A stretch of DNA of 64,000 bases. Origin: Aspidapion aeneum (lineage: Eukaryota; Arthropoda; Insecta; Coleoptera; Brentidae). This document shows, in pieces, positions 1-10,659 of this stretch (positions are counted from its first letter, which is position 1; each line of letters starts with the position of its first letter). A program made the position numbers and the translations under genes. Below the pieces are notes generated by a model. It saw only the letters and a program-made list of their open reading frames with translations. It was not told the origin of the DNA and searched no databases. Where the stretch lies: positions 182,310,452 to 182,374,451 of the forward strand of contig OY755038.1 of the NCBI GenBank assembly GCA_963576565.1. Reading direction: 5' to 3'.

Positions 1-1357
1 ATACTTCATTTTTATTATTATTTGATTTTAAATTTGTAACTTTGTTTTTCAGTTGATTTAATGTTACTTCTTCAAATTTATGTATTGTATTTTCTATGTT
101 TATTTCATCTAAAAGAGACTCTGTGCTTGTATTTGGTATAGAATTAATAATGTCTTCTATGCTTGTTATATAGTATTTGTTTAGTCGTTCTGATATGGTG
201 TTTGGATCAGTTTCAATTTTGTCTTCAAAGATGATTTCAGTTATGTCACTTTTTGGTTTGTTGTTGAATTAATTTTTCAATGTTTTCCACATTTTCTTGT
301 TGTTTCCTTTATTTTTATCAATTTCCTTTTCAAAATAGAGTTTTTTCTCTTGTCTTAATACATGTACACATTTATTTCGTTTACCTTTATATTCTATCCA
401 ATCTTTTTCAGTTCTGTTAGTAGTAAATCTTTTATAAAAATGGTCTCTGTCTGTTTTTGCATCATAAATTTTCTTACTAAACCATGGTGTTTCTGTTTTT
501 CTGTAAGGTAATATTTTATTTTCTTGAACTTTTATCAAGGTGTGTTCGATGTTATAGTATAGTTGTTCAAAAAGTGAATCAGCATCATTCAGTGTGTAAT
601 CCCAATGACATTCAATTAATTTTATACATAGTTTGTTGTAGTCTAAATAAGTTAAAGTGCTGGCTTTTGTTTTAGGTTGTTCATTTACTTGAATTTCAAT
701 ATAAGTCCAATAATGGTCACTTATCTTTGGTATTTTTTCCACACCAGATATTAACGAAAAATCATTTGTTAGTACTAGATCTATATTTGATTCTGTGTTA
801 TTGGTTACTCGTGTTGGTTCCTTTATTATTTGTCTTAGCACATATAAATTAACCAGTTGTTTAAATTTTTCAACATAAAAATCTTGATTATTAAAGTTTA
901 TATTAAAATCTCCCATAATTATGTTAATACCATTATATTCCAAATTTTCTTCGCATATTAATTTAAAAAAGTCTAAAAATCTGTTAATGTTTCCTGATGG
1001 AGATCTGTAAAGTACATTTAACTTGTAATTTTGTTTTTCTATTTTAAATTCTATTCTTAAAAACCAGTGCTCATAGTTTTCTGCTACTTCATCTTTGTTG
1101 GTTATTGATATTGAATTCGAAACAAAAATCATTACTCCTCCAGTATGTCTTGAGTTTGATAAACAGTTGAATAATGTATAATTGTTAATTAATAGTTCGC
1201 TTTCCAAAATGTCTTTTGTAATATGTGTTTCAGTTGCGCATAATATTAGTGGTTTTTTGGATTCAATAAAATCAATAATTTCGTCCTTTGATGATAAAAA
1301 GCCGTCTACATTTATTTGGTAAATTTTGTTCGTTTGATATTTTTTTATCTGTGTTTG
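1..1357 (-). pseudogene. LINE ORF2, endonuclease domain and linker, one in-frame stop, 3' end off window
   Basis: The frame opens directly after the ORF1 stop (1358-1360). It shows the LINE endonuclease landmarks in order: CATETHIT (metal-binding Glu) around 1240, VLYRSPSGN around 1010, the catalytic GDFNIN around 910, SNIDLVLTN around 780 and the terminal SDH around 720. These endonucleases nick the genomic target to prime reverse transcription. A TAA at 269-271 breaks the frame, but the same frame is open again to base 1 (FNNKPKSDITEI and onward), so this looks like one point mutation in the endonuclease-RT linker. The reverse transcriptase itself is outside the window. No ATG is needed if ORF2 is reached by stop readthrough or reinitiation; a TTG at 1205-1207 is only an internal codon. 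Confidence 0.85.
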
Positions 1358-1360
1358 CTA
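1352..1360 (-). promoter_or_regulatory. In-frame UAG between LINE ORF1 and ORF2 (possible readthrough or reinitiation site)
   Basis: On the minus strand the junction reads ATA TAG CAA ACA. The endonuclease frame is identical to the ORF1 frame and is open from the codon right after the stop. UAG followed by CAA is the start of the known leaky-stop context of some viral genes, although the bases after it do not match the full CARYYA rule. Most LINEs of this group use overlapping or shifted frames. Function is inference. Confidence 0.45.
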
Positions 1361-2560
1361 TATTGAGGGTTTTTTAGATATATAATCAATGTTGAGTTTA
1401 TTTTTTTCTATATGATTTTTGTACACTTGACAATTTTGTTCAAAAGGTCCGTGATTAGTAAAAAATCCAAGTTTAAATTTTTTGTTTACTTCAGAACAGT
1501 TTGTGCATTCTATATTTTCTGTTGACGTTGTGCAAGAATTTAAAGAATGTCCGTTTAATCCACATTTTATACAACTTTGGTTTTTAGTGCAAATTTTTGC
1601 TGAATGGTTGAATCCGCAGCATTTAAAACATCTAAGTAAATTAAAATCTTTAAAAATTGGACAGATTGAAAAATTAATAAACAGCATTCCTTTTTCCATT
1701 ATTTTTGTGAAATTTTCGCCATCAATTTCTATTATTGCCATGTATTTGGTTTTCATTTTTTTGAATATTTTAACTTCTAAATTTTTCGTATTGATATATA
1801 AATTTTGCTCCAAAATTATGGTTTTGAGTTCTTCATTTTCCATTTTATCTTCAATCCCAATTATTTTTATTCTCGGATTTCGTTTCTCGTCTTCTTTAGT
1901 TGTATATTTCTGTCCCATTTTTTTATGTACTTCTTCTTTAATTTTATCCGCCTGACCTTTACTTTCACATAAAATTTTTACAGCACCATCTTTTTCATTA
2001 ACAATTTTTCTTATCTCTACATTTAAAGATAAAGGATTTATGAATCTTCCTAGTTCTGTTTTAGTTTTCTTAAAATCTTGAGACTCATTTGGTTTTATAG
2101 TTATTGCAGTTACCTTTTTTAATGTTGACTTATCATTTTCTTTCTGTGCCAATCCTTTAACAACAATATCTGACCAGCTTTGAGTAATAGGTGATACATT
2201 TGCCTGTTGTTGGTTTTCCAGCGTTTTCATTATATTGGATGACTGATTTGTATGATTATCTAATAACTTTTTTACCTCGTTATTTAGTTTAAAATTTTCC
2301 TTTATCATTACAATTTTCTCTTCTAAAAGTGTTACTCTAATCATAAGCTCTTCTATTAACTTATCTTTTGATGTAATTACCTTTTGTTTGGCCTCAATTA
2401 TTTCCATATATATTTTTATATCAGAGTTTTCATTAAATTTTTCAATGTTGGCATTGTCAGTGTCTTTATCATTTAAAATTTCAGATTTTTCGCTTTTACT
2501 TCGTTCTCTGCCGCCTGAACTTTTCTTTCTTCTATTTCTAGATCTTGTTCTGGAACCCAT
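1358..2560 (-). CDS. LINE ORF1, Gag-like RNA-binding protein with CCHC knuckles
   Basis: A 400-residue intact ORF. The N-terminus is strongly basic and Arg/Ser/Lys-rich (MGSRTRSRNRRKKSSGG). Residues about 50-90 look like a Glu/Lys/Leu-rich coiled coil. The C-terminal quarter carries CX2CX4HX4C knuckles at about 311-324 (CFKCCGFNHSAKIC) and 330-343 (CIKCGLNGHSLNSC), and a longer third Cys/His cluster at about 352-377. This is the classical ORF1p of I/Jockey-type LINEs, which packages the element RNA. The ATG at 2558-2560 is the only plausible start, because upstream sequence is AT-rich and not coding. It ends with TAG and is followed in the same frame by ORF2. Confidence 0.85.
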   Translation of the reverse strand: MGSRTRSRNRRKKSSGGRERSKSEKSEILNDKDTDNANIEKFNENSDIKIYMEIIEAKQKVITSKDKLIEELMIRVTLLEEKIVMIKENFKLNNEVKKLLDNHTNQSSNIMKTLENQQQANVSPITQSWSDIVVKGLAQKENDKSTLKKVTAITIKPNESQDFKKTKTELGRFINPLSLNVEIRKIVNEKDGAVKILCESKGQADKIKEEVHKKMGQKYTTKEDEKRNPRIKIIGIEDKMENEELKTIILEQNLYINTKNLEVKIFKKMKTKYMAIIEIDGENFTKIMEKGMLFINFSICPIFKDFNLLRCFKCCGFNHSAKICTKNQSCIKCGLNGHSLNSCTTSTENIECTNCSEVNKKFKLGFFTNHGPFEQNCQVYKNHIEKNKLNIDYISKKPSI

Positions 2561-2700
2561 AAAGTGGTTTCTAGTATTTTAGTTGTTGTGTTTATCTGCT
2601 TTTTTTGTAATTTTATTTTTCTGCCAAAATTTGTTTGTTTTTATAATTTGACAGAATAAGTTAGTACAGTAGTTTTATTATTATATTATATTTATTACCT

Positions 2701-4270
2701 TAAACCAACCCCTTGGCCCCCCTTTATTCGTGACAATAGGCATGGGACAGTTACGCCAAAATATTGGTTTTTCAAAGATCTTTCAAACAAGATATCTCTT
2801 AATAGGGCTTTTGCTTAAAAAAACAAACTTGTGAATTTTGACAAAAACTGAAGAAATTAAGTTTGAGAGTCCATAGCTTTTGACAGATTTCCCCTACATA
2901 AAAATAGACCTGTCACTACCAAATATGGTTCAGTTGTCTTCAGTTGTCTAGCAGATATTTGTGTGGACTCGGATTTAAAAAAAAAATGCCAGTGGTGATT
3001 TGTTTTGTCGGATATTTTTGTCTATAGTTCAAAAAAAGAAAATCAATCAAAATCACATGATGCTGAGTTTAAGTATGTAACTGCGGGTTGGTTTATATGG
3101 GCATAAAGAAGTTTTTCCCTTAATGGACCCATGCCATTGTCGTACTTCTATGGTACGAAAACATCGAATTATATATAATCATGACATATTTCTTGTTTTT
3201 TTCAGGAAAACTGTTAAAGTTACGACAAAAAGTGTAAAATGCTTTTTTGAAGATAATTAAATGGTTTTTTAGCTGGGCTTTACATTGACACCGTAGAGGT
3301 TAAATTAGGCTTCGGTCATGGTTATGCCGCCATATCTAGCTCATTAGACACTTATTGGAATAAAACCTGACCTTATTTTAAAATCGACCCTACGGTGACA
3401 GATTTACATATAAAAACCAGCTGCTTTGCTTCAAAATTCGGCCTTTGTGTATTTAAAAACCGGATTTATTAGTGTCGGTATTTATTAAATGGAAGTTAAC
3501 GATTGTGTTATTAAAATTGATTTTGGTATGTCAATTTTAAGAGGTCAGCTTATCAGTTTCTGTTTGGAACTTTTTAACCGTTTCTTATTTAACTTGACAT
3601 CCTCTTTCGATCTGTTAGTATAACTTTTGATTTACTTTCATGACTTTAGTGAACACGTTTAGGCCAACTTAGACTTTATTAAGTGTGAACTCGAGAACCG
3701 TTTAACCTCCAGCAAAAATTAGACCCATCATGAATGCACAACACATTAAAAATCGGCACGTTTATCATATTTTATGTTTTTTTTTTGTAAAACCAGGAAT
3801 TTTCTTTACAAAATCAAAAACCTAACAAAAACAATTTACACTATAAGGATAACAGAAAAACAAAGGATTGATCGTGTTTTGGAAAGGCCATTATAGTAAA
3901 AGGTAACTGGTACCAGAGGTACTTGAGTAAATTCGATGGAATAGTAAAAAAGTTACGTACATTTGATTCAAACTCCTTTTAGCCATCTTTAAACAAAGAT
4001 GGCGGATTGTTTATGCAGGATTTTCGCCTGCACCTTATTTTTTTTTAGGACATGGTCTTATGATAAATCGATTAAAATATAAGAAAATCGGTTTGCAATT
4101 CAAGACCAAATTCTTGCTGGGCTCTTAAACTATAAAATGACTTGAAAAAAAGGTTAGAGGGACAAAATGTTTTTTCAATTCTGAACGGTGTAAGCTAAAG
4201 AAAAGACGCATGGCTCGCATATCGACCTCCAAAAACTAATTCTTTAAGACTGTGACTGTCAAAAAACATT
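2701..4270. other. No gene or clear element recognised
   Basis: AT-rich sequence without coding potential. I see no long inverted or direct repeat here; a weak match between the bases near 3284 (acaccgtaga) and the complement near 3391 is too short to call. Confidence 0.5.
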
Positions 4271-4312
4271 AAATATATTGCTACTGGGGGGAGTAAGGAG
4301 ACAAAGTGTTTT

Positions 4313-4660
4313 TAGATTATCCCCAGAGCTGTCAGGTACTTCAAGTACAGTACTTGAAATTGTACTTCAAGTACTTACAAGTACTTCAAGTACTGTACTT
4401 GAAGTATATCTACAATCCACTAAATTGTACTTGGTACTTAAAGTACTTTTAACAATGTACTTGGAAATGTACTTGATTTTGTCAAGTACAGTACTTCAAG
4501 AACACTAAAATGTACTTCAAGTACATCGTAAGTACTTCAAGTACATTATAAGTACTTCAAGTACATTATAAGTACTTTAAGTACATTCAAGGTACTTCAA
4601 GTACATTCGGTACTTTAAGTACTTCAAGTACAATAAAATGTTTTTACTTGAAGTACAATG
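4313..4660. repeat. GTACTTCAAGTAC palindromic tandem repeat
   Basis: Repeated near-palindromic units of the form GTACTTCAAGTAC, spaced irregularly and diverged. The left edge carries AGAGCTGTCA (about 4323-4334). A similar block at 12498-12730 ends with the reverse complement of the same motif, so the two are probably opposite-orientation members of one short element family. Confidence 0.75.
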
Positions 4661-4860
4661 TAGATAGGTGAGATATAAAGTTTATCCAAAGAATATTGCC
4701 CATAGGCTTTATTATTTGCACGCTTTATTATTTTGTGGTACAAGAAATTCAAATTCAGTGTGATAAACTATTGCAGCACTGTCATGCCATCTATTGAGGG
4801 GTGTCGGTAGAACGGTAGTGCAGTACGGGAGTTGCCGCTCGATTTTTGGGGATCCACGTC

Positions 4861-5500
4861 ATATACGTAATATTCCAATACCCACGGTAATTTCCAGTTC
4901 TTGATGAAAACATTAAGAAATGGCAATATCAAATGTACATAAGAGTGTCCTTCTTGTAGAATGTAGTATAAAATGTCCTGATTGGTTATTTTTAAACACA
5001 TGCTTTAATTTACTCATGCATATTATTTTATTGGTGTATATCGTCCCCACACATTTGACCCGTGTCGTCACATTGATTTATCGGCGCACAGTGGCCAAAA
5101 ACCCTATCTATGTAAATGTACAACTACATCTTTAAATAACGATATAGAGATTTTTTTTAAAGAGTTTAATCGCAAGCAAGTTTTTTTCAAATAAGGCAAT
5201 TTCATTTGTGGCGCCTTTTTGGAAGGCTTCACATCGTCTCCTGGATCAATAAATAATGTGACAGCTTTGACCAACGTCAAAAATGATGGAAAGGTTAATA
5301 GGCTAAAAAGGGCACTAAACTGAGAGATTCTCGTAAGACCTATTAACGGCAATAATCTCTATATGCAAAGTGAGGCAAAAATATTGATATTTTTTGTAGA
5401 GAGAGCACGCTGCGCAGGAGGTGCTACTGACAACATTGACAAACACTTTAATGACAAATCACAAATGACAATCTCCTTGAAGTATTAAGTTCACAGAATA
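4861..5500. repeat. Direct duplicate flanking assembly gap, copy 1
   Basis: Matches 5707-6346 at a constant offset of 846 bases wherever compared. It ends exactly at the first N of the gap. See the gap entry. Confidence 0.95.
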
Positions 5501-5700
5501 NNNNNNNNNNNNNNNNNNNNNNNNNNNNNNNNNNNNNNNNNNNNNNNNNNNNNNNNNNNNNNNNNNNNNNNNNNNNNNNNNNNNNNNNNNNNNNNNNNNN
5601 NNNNNNNNNNNNNNNNNNNNNNNNNNNNNNNNNNNNNNNNNNNNNNNNNNNNNNNNNNNNNNNNNNNNNNNNNNNNNNNNNNNNNNNNNNNNNNNNNNNN
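5501..5700. other. Assembly gap, exactly 200 N
   Basis: A run of 200 undetermined bases, likely a placeholder length. Translations across it are meaningless. The left copy ends at the gap with ...cacagaata, and the right copy continues past the same bases into unique sequence (ccacaggtgatt). Confidence 0.98.
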
Positions 5701-5706
5701 CCAAGC

Positions 5707-6346
5707 ATATACGTAATATTCCAATACCCACGGTAATTTCCAGTTCTTGATGAAAACATTAAGAAATGGCAATATCAAATGTACATAAGAGTGTCCTTCT
5801 TGTAGAATGTAGTATAAAATGTCCTGATTGGTTATTTTTAAACACATGCTTTAATTTACTCATGCATATTATTTTATTGGTGTATATCGTCCCCACACAT
5901 TTGACCCGTGTCGTCACATTGATTTATCGGCGCACAGTGGCCAAAAACCCTATCTATGTAAATGTACAACTACATCTTTAAATAACGATATAGAGATTTT
6001 TTTTAAAGAGTTTAATCGCAAGCAAGTTTTTTTCAAATAAGGCAATTTCATTTGTGGCGCCTTTTTGGAAGGCTTCACATCGTCTCCTGGATCAATAAAT
6101 AATGTGACAGCTTTGACCAACGTCAAAAATGATGGAAAGGTTAATAGGCTAAAAAGGGCACTAAACTGAGAGATTCTCGTAAGACCTATTAACGGCAATA
6201 ATCTCTATATGCAAAGTGAGGCAAAAATATTGATATTTTTTGTAGAGAGAGCACGCTGCGCAGGAGGTGCTACTGACAACATTGACAAACACTTTAATGA
6301 CAAATCACAAATGACAATCTCCTTGAAGTATTAAGTTCACAGAATA
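5707..6346. repeat. Direct duplicate flanking assembly gap, copy 2
   Basis: The same 640 bases as 4861-5500. Only six bases (5701-5706) separate it from the gap. The most economical reading is an unmerged contig overlap or two haplotypes placed in series. Confidence 0.95.
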
Positions 6347-6545
6347 CCACAGGTGATTAGAACTAGAGAGAGAAAGATTGCAATGCTTAGCATTTATTGT
6401 ATGTTGTCACTCTAAAAAAACTGTTAAATTTTTGTCTCAGTGTCTCATATAGGCGTGGTCGTTCCAGTTACTTCGTATATAATTCATTAAGTTGCGGGTA
6501 GTATAATTTTTACATATAGATAATATTCAAAAAGTACTTACTATA

Positions 6546-6910
6546 GAGGGTGTCCCAGATAAAAGTAACTACATGGGGTCTTATGAGAATTTTGGAAATG
6601 ATAAGACATATTATAATTCTGGTTAAATGGAAAAAACTGACTATATTCTGAGCCCAATCAGGTGCTGTATTAAAATTTAAAATAACCACAAGGGTTTTTT
6701 CCAAATATCAAGCAAAAACTAAAAACTGCTTTTAATAAAAATAATTTATTTATTGCTTGATTTTTTAAAAGTCTTTATAGATATTTTTATTTTTGAAATA
6801 GACTGGGCTCGGAATAGCGCCAATGTTTACCCAATAATCCAAATTTGTGTGTAATTGTTTTCAAAATTCTCATAAGAAACCGTGTAATAACTTTTATCTG
6901 GGATACATGG
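6546..6910. mobile_element. Mariner-like MITE
   Basis: Imperfect terminal inverted repeats of about 50 bp: the left end has GTGTCCCAGATAAAAGT, the right end reads TGTATCCCAGATAAAAGT in complement. TA dinucleotides flank both ends (6544-6545 and 6911-6912), the usual target duplication of Tc1/mariner elements. No ORF inside. Confidence 0.8.
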
Positions 6911-7269
6911 TATACCACAACTATTTTTTAAAGTTTCTAAACAAGTAACGATAACTTTCAATGTGTTATGCAAAGTTTATATAGAAAAGAAATATCGAGT
7001 GTGCACAAATCTATCTTTCACATGGACTGCCTAGGCTTATCGGGGCAAATAATGTGTTTGCGCAGGCCTTAAGTTAAAAACGGGGTGATTGGAAAGTGAC
7101 AAAGACAGAGTAATAAATAAACTTGTCACAAAAAATTATATTAAAAAATAAATATATACCACGTGACTGTCCCAAACCTATTTTGGTTTCACTTCTTATA
7201 TCATACTAATAAATATAATTTTGGCTTTCTTATTTATTCTGCACTTAAATCTTATTTACACTCTGTATA

Positions 7270-7528
7270 CAGTGGCAGATCCAGAATTTCCCGGGGGCAG
7301 GGGTCAAAGTGGCAGCAAACATCAAAAACATTTTTTTTAGTGGTTTTTGATAGAAATTGAGATGTGAAATTTAGTAGCTAAATAAGAATAACAGCGCCGC
7401 AGGCGAAATTTAAAAAAAAAATAAGTAGAATTTTGACAAATTTTAAATAAATGATGCTGCTAAACTAAAAAATAAATTATATGTTCGGGTGGGGGGGGGC
7501 CTCTGGCCCCCCCCTGTATCCGCCACTG
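7270..7528. mobile_element. hAT-type nonautonomous element (CAGTGGC ends)
   Basis: The left end is CAGTGGCAGATCCAG and the right end in complement is CAGTGGCGGATACAG. Flanking 8-mers TCTGTATA (7262-7269) and TTTGTATA (7529-7536) match at seven of eight bases, as expected of an aged hAT target duplication. The interior is non-coding with G- and C-runs near the ends. Confidence 0.75.
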
Positions 7529-8360
7529 TTTGTATATATTGTTTATTTTAAATACACTCTGTTTTGACTACATACACACATTGAAAACACTGTATTAGAT
7601 TACACAGAAAGAACAACTAATTCAACGTTCTTGTCATAACAAGTCAAAAAATTTACCATGACTCTACACGGACATCGCAACGCAAAAGCATTGTTTATTA
7701 AGGGAAACAATGGCAAAAGCGAGATAATCAACGAAAAGCGATCTTACGTGTGTCTCGACTAATAGAGTCGCGTTTCGCCTGTCCCGCCATGCATTTGTAA
7801 AATATGTGACCCTTCATCACTCTTTGCTACTTAAAAAAAAACTATGCGTCCGATTGACATTTTTCTAAAACCGTTGTGATCCCTGATCTTTGATACACAA
7901 AGTTTATAGAAGGTGTTTTTTTGATTAAGCAAAGGGTTCTCGAGTTATAACAAGTTATAAATTATTGTAAATACGCGTTTTCAAGGCGAGCACTTGTTTA
8001 ATAGGGAACTCCATATAAAAGCATTGGGAACGATATTTTCAACATTGAAAAATAAATATTTCTGATAGAAATATTACTATATGCTTTTGGTGGAATCATG
8101 AGCACAGTTTATATATTTAAACAATGCAAAAAATTTTTTCTAAATTTTTGGAAAAATTACCCCCACCACGTCCTGCACACGACGATTTTTGGACGACCAA
8201 TCGATTTTGCATTCTTAGGGTGTAAGAAATGATTTAAATTGTATCTTACATTTTAGCAATGAAGTGCACACGAAAATCGGTTCTAGAAGCCTTTAACTCG
8301 CTTGAAAACTCTAATAGTCATATACGTAAATTACGTATATGCTAATAGTAGGTAACGCAT
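7529..8360. other. No gene recognised
   Basis: Non-coding AT-rich sequence. The only local structure is a perfect palindrome built on CATATACGTAA at 8319-8341. Confidence 0.5.
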
Positions 8361-8379
8361 TTCTGGCATAGACCACTGT

Positions 8380-8720
8380 GCCTTGCGCTTTTACTTCGCC
8401 TCCAGAGCCGGTTACGCTCTCGTCACGCCCGAGGAAAACTATAAAAATAGTGTTTTGAGGAAAGAAACCTATTCCGCACTAGTGCGAAAAAAAACACCAT
8501 GACAAAAAATTAAAAACAAACGTGTCAGACAAAACAATATACGTTGTCAAAATTTAATATAAATGAATACTTGTAAAATTTTGTTTCACTTAATTGCTGG
8601 CCCGGCCATCTAAGCGCGTTATTCGGCCATCTGCAATTACATGCGGCAAAGTAATATTTTTGTACTTGTTAAATTTACTATTTTCTACTAGGATGTGGAA
8701 AACTTCACCTTTCTGCGCGC
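8380..8720. repeat. Remnants of palindrome-end (YR-type) elements
   Basis: Contains CCGCACTAGTGCG at about 8475 and, at 8590-8655, an inverted repeat of the type GGCCATCTAAGCGC...GGCCATCTGCAATTA followed by ATGCGGCAAAGTAAT. The second block matches the 3' terminal hairpin of the YR element family (compare 10200-10330). No coding trace. Confidence 0.55.
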
Positions 8721-8852
8721 AAGAAGTTAGTTTTTAGGGAGTAACTGACAGAATAATTAAATAGTCTGCTATAATTTTTAATAAAATAAAGAGAAACTAT
8801 ATAATATGTGTTTAAATCATTTTGCGAAAAGATGATTTTGCATATTGGGTGT

Positions 8853-9240
8853 ACCGGACCCGCACCACTTGGAGATCTTGGAGCAACGCGGTAATAAGAC
8901 AACTTCAATATTTATTTACATTTCAATTTCGTCTAATGTGACATGTTTATTTATAAATTACATTAAATTTTTTGAAAAAAAAGGTACTCATACGTAAAAT
9001 ATTGTACCTATCACAGGCGGAAAGTGTCTCTACTTACCGCCGTTCGATAAAGGTACTTTACCGGACCCGCACCATTTGGAAACCTTAGCAACGCAATAAT
9101 AAGACAACTTCAATATTTGTTTACATTTCAATTTCGTCTAATTTGACATGTTTATTTATAAATTACATTAAATTTACAAAAAAAGGTACTCATAGGTAAA
9201 ATATTGTACCTAACACAGGCGGAAAGTGTCTTTTCAACCC
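8853..9240. repeat. Tandem pair of palindrome-end repeat units
   Basis: Two diverged direct copies (about 8853-9040 and 9060-9236). Both begin ACCGGACCCGCACCA, contain GACATGTTTATTTATAAAT and end with a GGCGGAAAGTGTCT motif. A third copy lies inverted at 9413-9530. This is a relative of the YR element ends in which GCGGTAAAGT partly replaces GCGGAAAAGT. Confidence 0.65.
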
Positions 9241-9412
9241 TTAAATAACATATGGAGCATCCAATTTACAAAAACTATCCCGAAGCCTCATGATGTCGAA
9301 TTTTAAGCTATTTTTTGTGTTTTTTTCTGAAATATGTCGAAAATATGTAAAAAAATCTAAGGCTTGGGGGGGGGCCGGGCCCCGGGGCCCCCACGTGGGT
9401 GCGCCCATGAAT
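9241..9412. repeat. Small GC-ended insertion between inverted units
   Basis: About 170 bp separating a direct and an inverted copy of the neighbouring repeat. The right end is very GC-rich with long G- and C-runs, then GTGGGTGCGCCCATGAA, which resembles the ends of the MITE at 43349-43491. Non-coding. Confidence 0.45.
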
Positions 9413-9582
9413 TTATAAATAAACATGTCAAACTAGACGAAATTGTTAAAATGTAAACAAATATTGAAGTTGCCTTATTGCCGCGTTGCTAAGGTCTCCA
9501 AATGGTGCGGGTTCGGTAAAGTACCTTTACCGAACGGCGTGCGGTAAAGTAATTACTTTACCGCACGCGAGTAGGTAAATTA
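9413..9582. repeat. Inverted copy of the 8.9-9.2 kb repeat plus GCGGTAAAGT palindrome
   Basis: Reverse complement of the unit at 9060-9236, followed by the palindrome GCGTGCGGTAAAGTAATTAC...CCGCACGC (9538-9568). It directly abuts YR copy A. Confidence 0.65.
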
Positions 9583-10335
9583 TTTTTTCTATAAGCGTGC
9601 GGAAAAGTCCACTTTTCCGCACGCATTTTAGTGTGGAAAGTGCCACTTTTCCGCACTAGTGCGGAAAAATATTTTTTCCACACTAGTGCGGAAAAGTAAA
9701 TTTGTTACGATTTTGAGGTGTTCTATAACATTTAGACCGTTCAAAATACATTTGTATCTTTCCTAGCACACGAAATATCCTAAAAATGTTCAAATTGACT
9801 AAAATTCTGCTATATTTTCAATATTTTCGATAAAATAAAGTTTTCAGTAAAATAGGTTCAAATTATAAGTTTTAAACCTCCCCGGTATAAATATCGTCAT
9901 TGTCAATGTCAAACAACAATGAACACTAGTAGTTTTAGATTTGGCATCTTAAATCACCATAGCAACAAAGTACAAACAAACTGTCAAAACAAAGCCAATT
10001 TTGCAGATACAAGCGTCTTTTGAATTTTTCAAACAAAAAAATCAGATTTTCAATGGATTCTTCGGACGAAGATCTACTCCAGTCAGTTCTAGAAGCCGCT
10101 AGAATGTGAATAATAATAATTGATTTGATTAAAACGTTTTGAATATAAATAATTTTCTGATTCATTTTTAGTTTTTTCCTCACGCTTATAGAAAAAATAG
10201 TGTACCTAACTCGTGCGTAAAGTGTCTTTTCCGCACTTGATTGCTGGCCAAACTCCGCTATCGCGTCGTTTGGCCATCTGCAATCGCGTGCGGAAAAGAG
10301 GCACTTTCCGCACTAGTTAGGTAAACTACTATTTC
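9583..10335 (+). mobile_element. Nonautonomous YR-element derivative, copy A
   Basis: It begins TTTTTTCTATAAGCGTGCGG, followed by three nested palindromes (GCGTGCGGAAAAGTCC... and AGTGCGGAAAA types) to about 9700. Then comes an internal region with an 18-codon ORF start (10053-10109), the inverse of the 5' terminus (CACGCTTATAGAAAAAATA, about 10174-10192), and an imperfect terminal hairpin of about 130 bp (10195-10328, arms ending GTACCTAAC and GTTAGGTAAA). It ends near AACTACTATTTC. Copy B (24569-25302) has the same boundaries and differs mainly by a small indel. The architecture equals that of the recombinase-bearing element at 22539-24185, so this is an internal deletion derivative. Confidence 0.75.
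10053..10109 (+). pseudogene. Truncated N-terminus of the YR-element ORF (18 codons)
   Basis: ATG to TGA encodes MDSSDEDLLQSVLEAARM. This aligns with the first 20 residues of the recombinase ORF at 22776-23738 (MDNGESSDFDILEVVLEEAS): same start, an acidic Ser/Asp stretch, then I/L-L-x-x-V-L-E-x-A. The stop follows where the parent protein continues, so the deletion begins within codon 18-19. No function is expected. Confidence 0.7.
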
Positions 10336-10439
10336 CACACACGACTGCTTGACCGAACTTCTTAGGCGCAACATGTCGTCAACGGCTTAAGGAAAAAACC
10401 AAATACGTAATATATTTGGAAAAAACCTTAAATTGTATT

Positions 10440-10577
10440 TCTCCCCTTTGGTGCACTAAAGGCGTAAGTTTCCTTTCATTACACGCGCAACTGACGTCCT
10501 TATTGTTTGGTACAATAAGTGCGAAGGCTACGTGTGTAATGAATGTGACTCACGCCCTTAGTGTACCAAAGGGGAGA
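10440..10577. repeat. Long imperfect hairpin
   Basis: Left arm TCTCCCCTTTGGTGCACTAA and right arm TTAGTGTACCAAAGGGGAGA pair almost perfectly. The pairing continues inward through GGCGTAAG...CATTACACGCG against CGTGTGTAATG...TCACGCC. About 138 bp in all, typical of a hairpin MITE. Non-coding. Confidence 0.75.
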
Positions 10578-10659
10578 TTTCTTTGTATTAAATTTTGTCA
10601 AGTTGGGGTTTTTAGTGATTTTTATGACTATAACTTTGTTGCTACGGGAAGGTTTCTTT

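Larger units (their letters stand above)
1..2700 (-). mobile_element. Non-LTR (LINE) retrotransposon, I/Jockey-like, 5' part
   Basis: A minus-strand ORF1 with three cysteine/histidine knuckles is followed by an apurinic-type endonuclease ORF, the order of Jockey/I-superfamily LINEs. The 5' end is probably near 2700, where coding-like sequence stops; no duplicated target site can be judged because the 3' half (reverse transcriptase, tail) lies left of the window. ORF1 is intact and ORF2 has one nonsense codon in the visible part, so the copy is fairly young but defective as written. The clade is inferred from architecture, not from a tree. Confidence 0.85.

Noticed and set aside
484..675. Plus-strand ORFs at 484-675, 1482-1955 and 2388-2582
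   Set aside because: Antisense shadows of the LINE ORFs, with no similarity of their own.
5448..5847. ORFs running through the gap with runs of X
   Set aside because: They are made of undetermined bases.
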